Part shown: positions 63,001 through 64,000 of the stretch, piece by piece
Numbering within the stretch: the first letter of the stretch is position 1
Layout: each line of letters begins with the position of its first letter
Assembly: GCF_000739085.1 (NCBI RefSeq)
Contig: NZ_CP009110.1
Coordinates: 4,030,001 to 4,094,000 of the forward strand
Source: Amycolatopsis methanolica 239
GTDB taxonomy: Bacteria > Actinomycetota > Actinomycetes > Mycobacteriales > Pseudonocardiaceae
Length of the DNA stretch: 64,000 nt
Reading direction: 5' to 3'
Made by a program: the position numbers and the translations under genes
The notes under the pieces: generated by a model
Seen by the model: the letters and a program-made list of their open reading frames with translations, nothing else
Database searches by the model: none
What the model was told of the DNA's origin: nothing

Positions 63001-63106
63001 GCGTCTAGGGTTCCGCCACCGCCGGGGTGGGTCTGGTCCGAGAGACGCAGGCGGTCCGCGCCGGATGCGGAACCGTTCCACGGCGGGAGAAAAGCCCGGG
63101 AGGCCA
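63001..63106 (+). ncRNA. Guanidine-I (ykkC) riboswitch
   Basis: The 360-bp gap before the permease contains the ykkC aptamer's invariant elements in order and with correct spacing: CTAGGGTTCCG (63005-63015), CTGGTCCGAGAGACGC (63033-63048), a variable hairpin, then CACGGCGGG (63079-63087) and AGAAAAGCCCGGGAGG (63088-63103). Guanidine-I riboswitches turn on guanidine exporters, guanidine/urea carboxylases and associated permeases when guanidine binds. The gene behind it, an APC permease, is a known class of target. The left part of the gap (62798-63000) shows no other feature. Confidence 0.93.
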
Positions 63107-63121
63107 TCACGGCCCCGGGCT
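63093..63121 (+). terminator. Riboswitch expression-platform hairpin
   Basis: AGCCCGG pairs with CCGGGCT and inner GGCC with GGCC around an ATCAC loop. The left arm is the 3' end of the aptamer (GCCCGGGAGG). Aptamer folding and this hairpin therefore exclude each other, as in a guanidine ON-switch. There is no T run, so Rho-dependent or translational control is also possible. The ribosome site CGGAGGCGG lies 30 bp further on. Confidence 0.65.
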
Positions 63122-63157
63122 GCGTGCGTGGTTCGGGGAGCAGATCCGGAGGCGGGT

Positions 63158-64000
63158 ATGTCCGTCACGCATCCCCAGACCACGCCAGACGCCGACGCCG
63201 GCGACCTGTCCGGCTTCGGCTACGGCCAGCAGCTCAAACGCAAGATCGGGTCCTACGGGTCGTTCGCCGCGGGGTTCTCCTTCGTCTCCTTCCTCACGAC
63301 CGTCTTCCAGCTGTTCTTCTTCGGCTTCTCCTTCGCCGGCCCGGCGTTCTGTGGTCAAGCCGCCTCGGTGGGCGGCTGTGGGGCTGGACCGCGGGCTGGC
63401 TGATGATCGTCGCGCAGACGGTCACCCTCGCCGGCGCCGCGATCGCCCCGCAGGTCGTGCTCCCGCCGGTCTGGTCCGGCTTCCAGCTGATCCCGGGCGA
63501 CTCCGCCCTGACCTCCCCCACCGGCGCGGCCAACGCGGTCCTGCTGGGCGCGCTGCTGCTGGCCGTTACCACGGCTATCAACGCCATCGGCGTACGCCTG
63601 ATGTCGGTGATCAACAGCGTGGGCGTCACCTGCGAACTGGTGGGCGTCGCGCTGTTTTGCGTCGCGTTGTTCTCCCGCGCCGAGCGCGGCCCCGGCGTGG
63701 TGCTGCAGACGCAGGGCATCGAGGGCCACAGCTACCTGTGGGCCTTCGCGGTGTCCGGGTTGATGGCCGCCTACGTGCTCGTCGGTTTCGACAGCGCGGG
63801 CGAGCTGTCCGAGGAGACGCACAACCCGCGCCGCACCACGCCGCGCACCATCCTGCGCGCGGTGCTGATCTCCGGCCTCGGCGGCGCGCTCATGCTGCTG
63901 GCCACCCTGATGGCCGCGGGCAGCGTCACCGACGGCAGCCTCGGCGCCCCGGCCCTGGGCCTGCCCGGCGTGCTGATGAGCCGCCTCGGCGACACGCTCG
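63158..64000 (+). pseudogene. APC-family permease under guanidine riboswitch, internally deleted, partial
   Basis: ATG 63158 follows CGGAGGCGG. The start (GFGYGQQLKRKIGSYGSFAA, then FVSFLTTVFQLFFFGFSFAG) is that of the amino-acid permease group found with urea/guanidine carboxylase genes. At about 63345, after GPAF, the frame changes and roughly 35 residues (helix 2 and its loop) are missing. The other frame continues WSSRLGGRLWGWTAGWLMIV, APQVVLPPVWSGFQLIPGDS, INAIGVRLMSVINSVGV, VLVGFDSAGELSEETHNPRR and ALMLLATLMAAG to the window edge. It should carry guanidine or a related compound if intact. Confidence 0.82.

Noticed and set aside
1-64000. CRISPR arrays, insertion sequences, prophage or integrase genes
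   Set aside because: I saw no regularly spaced repeats, transposase or integrase motifs, or phage structural genes on either strand.

Overview
The window is GC-rich actinobacterial DNA. Coding is dense on both strands, GTG and TTG starts are common, stop/start overlaps of 4 nt are frequent, and regulators are of the MmyB-like, LysR, MarR and LacI types typical of actinomycetes. A soil actinomycete of the Pseudonocardiaceae (Amycolatopsis-like) is my inference; no rRNA or intact tRNA is present to fix it.

Layout. (1) 1-5.2 kb: a serine hydrolase fragment, a damaged SDR, an SDR fragment fused to a truncated, frameshifted ilvD, an MmyB-like regulator and an acyl-ACP desaturase with a TetR-type operator. 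(2) 5.6-16.6 kb: an accessory island. A tight minus-strand operon encodes a TerB_N/TerB protein, a BrxD-like ATPase, an Lhr-like helicase, an unknown protein and a DnaQ exonuclease-TerB-like-BRCT fusion. Divergent from it is a 640-aa protein with a nuclease-like segment, and at the far end is an orphan ORF. This is the best candidate for a little-described DNA-processing or defence system. (3) 16.9-23.6 kb: a membrane-anchored secreted protein, a LacI-controlled DapA-family aldolase plus MFS transporter, a damaged ArsR/SRPBCC pair and a pseudouridine synthase. (4) 23.6-39.5 kb: a 13-gene minus-strand operon with a divergent LysR gene. It holds a family-5 ABC importer, five luciferase-like flavin monooxygenases, a SfnB/DszC-like protein, two aldo/keto reductases and a nitroreductase-like flavin reductase. 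It probably imports an organosulfur or other heteroatom compound and cleaves it oxidatively. (5) 39.7-42.4 kb: a transketolase remnant, a secreted protein and a broken SDR. (6) 42.5-53.6 kb: a complete nicotinate catabolic operon. It covers a three-subunit molybdenum hydroxylase with CoxG, an MFS carrier, NicC, NicX, NicD, NicF and the maleate isomerase NicE, with a divergent MarR regulator. Together these take nicotinate through 6-hydroxynicotinate, 2,5-dihydroxypyridine, N-formylmaleamate, maleamate and maleate to fumarate. (7) 53.7-62.8 kb: unrelated single genes, including a LysE exporter, CGNR regulator, epoxide hydrolase, amine-oxidase-like flavoprotein, DMT transporter with LysR, glutamine amidotransferase, DUF1206 protein and VOC protein. 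(8) 63.0-64.0 kb: a guanidine-I (ykkC) riboswitch ahead of an APC permease that runs off the end.

A recurring oddity is that at least nine genes carry single-base frameshifts and/or internal losses of about 12-60 codons. Conserved motifs on either side are otherwise well kept. Either the sequence has systematic errors or collapses, or many genes are newly inactivated. Affected genes are marked as pseudogene or frameshifted.
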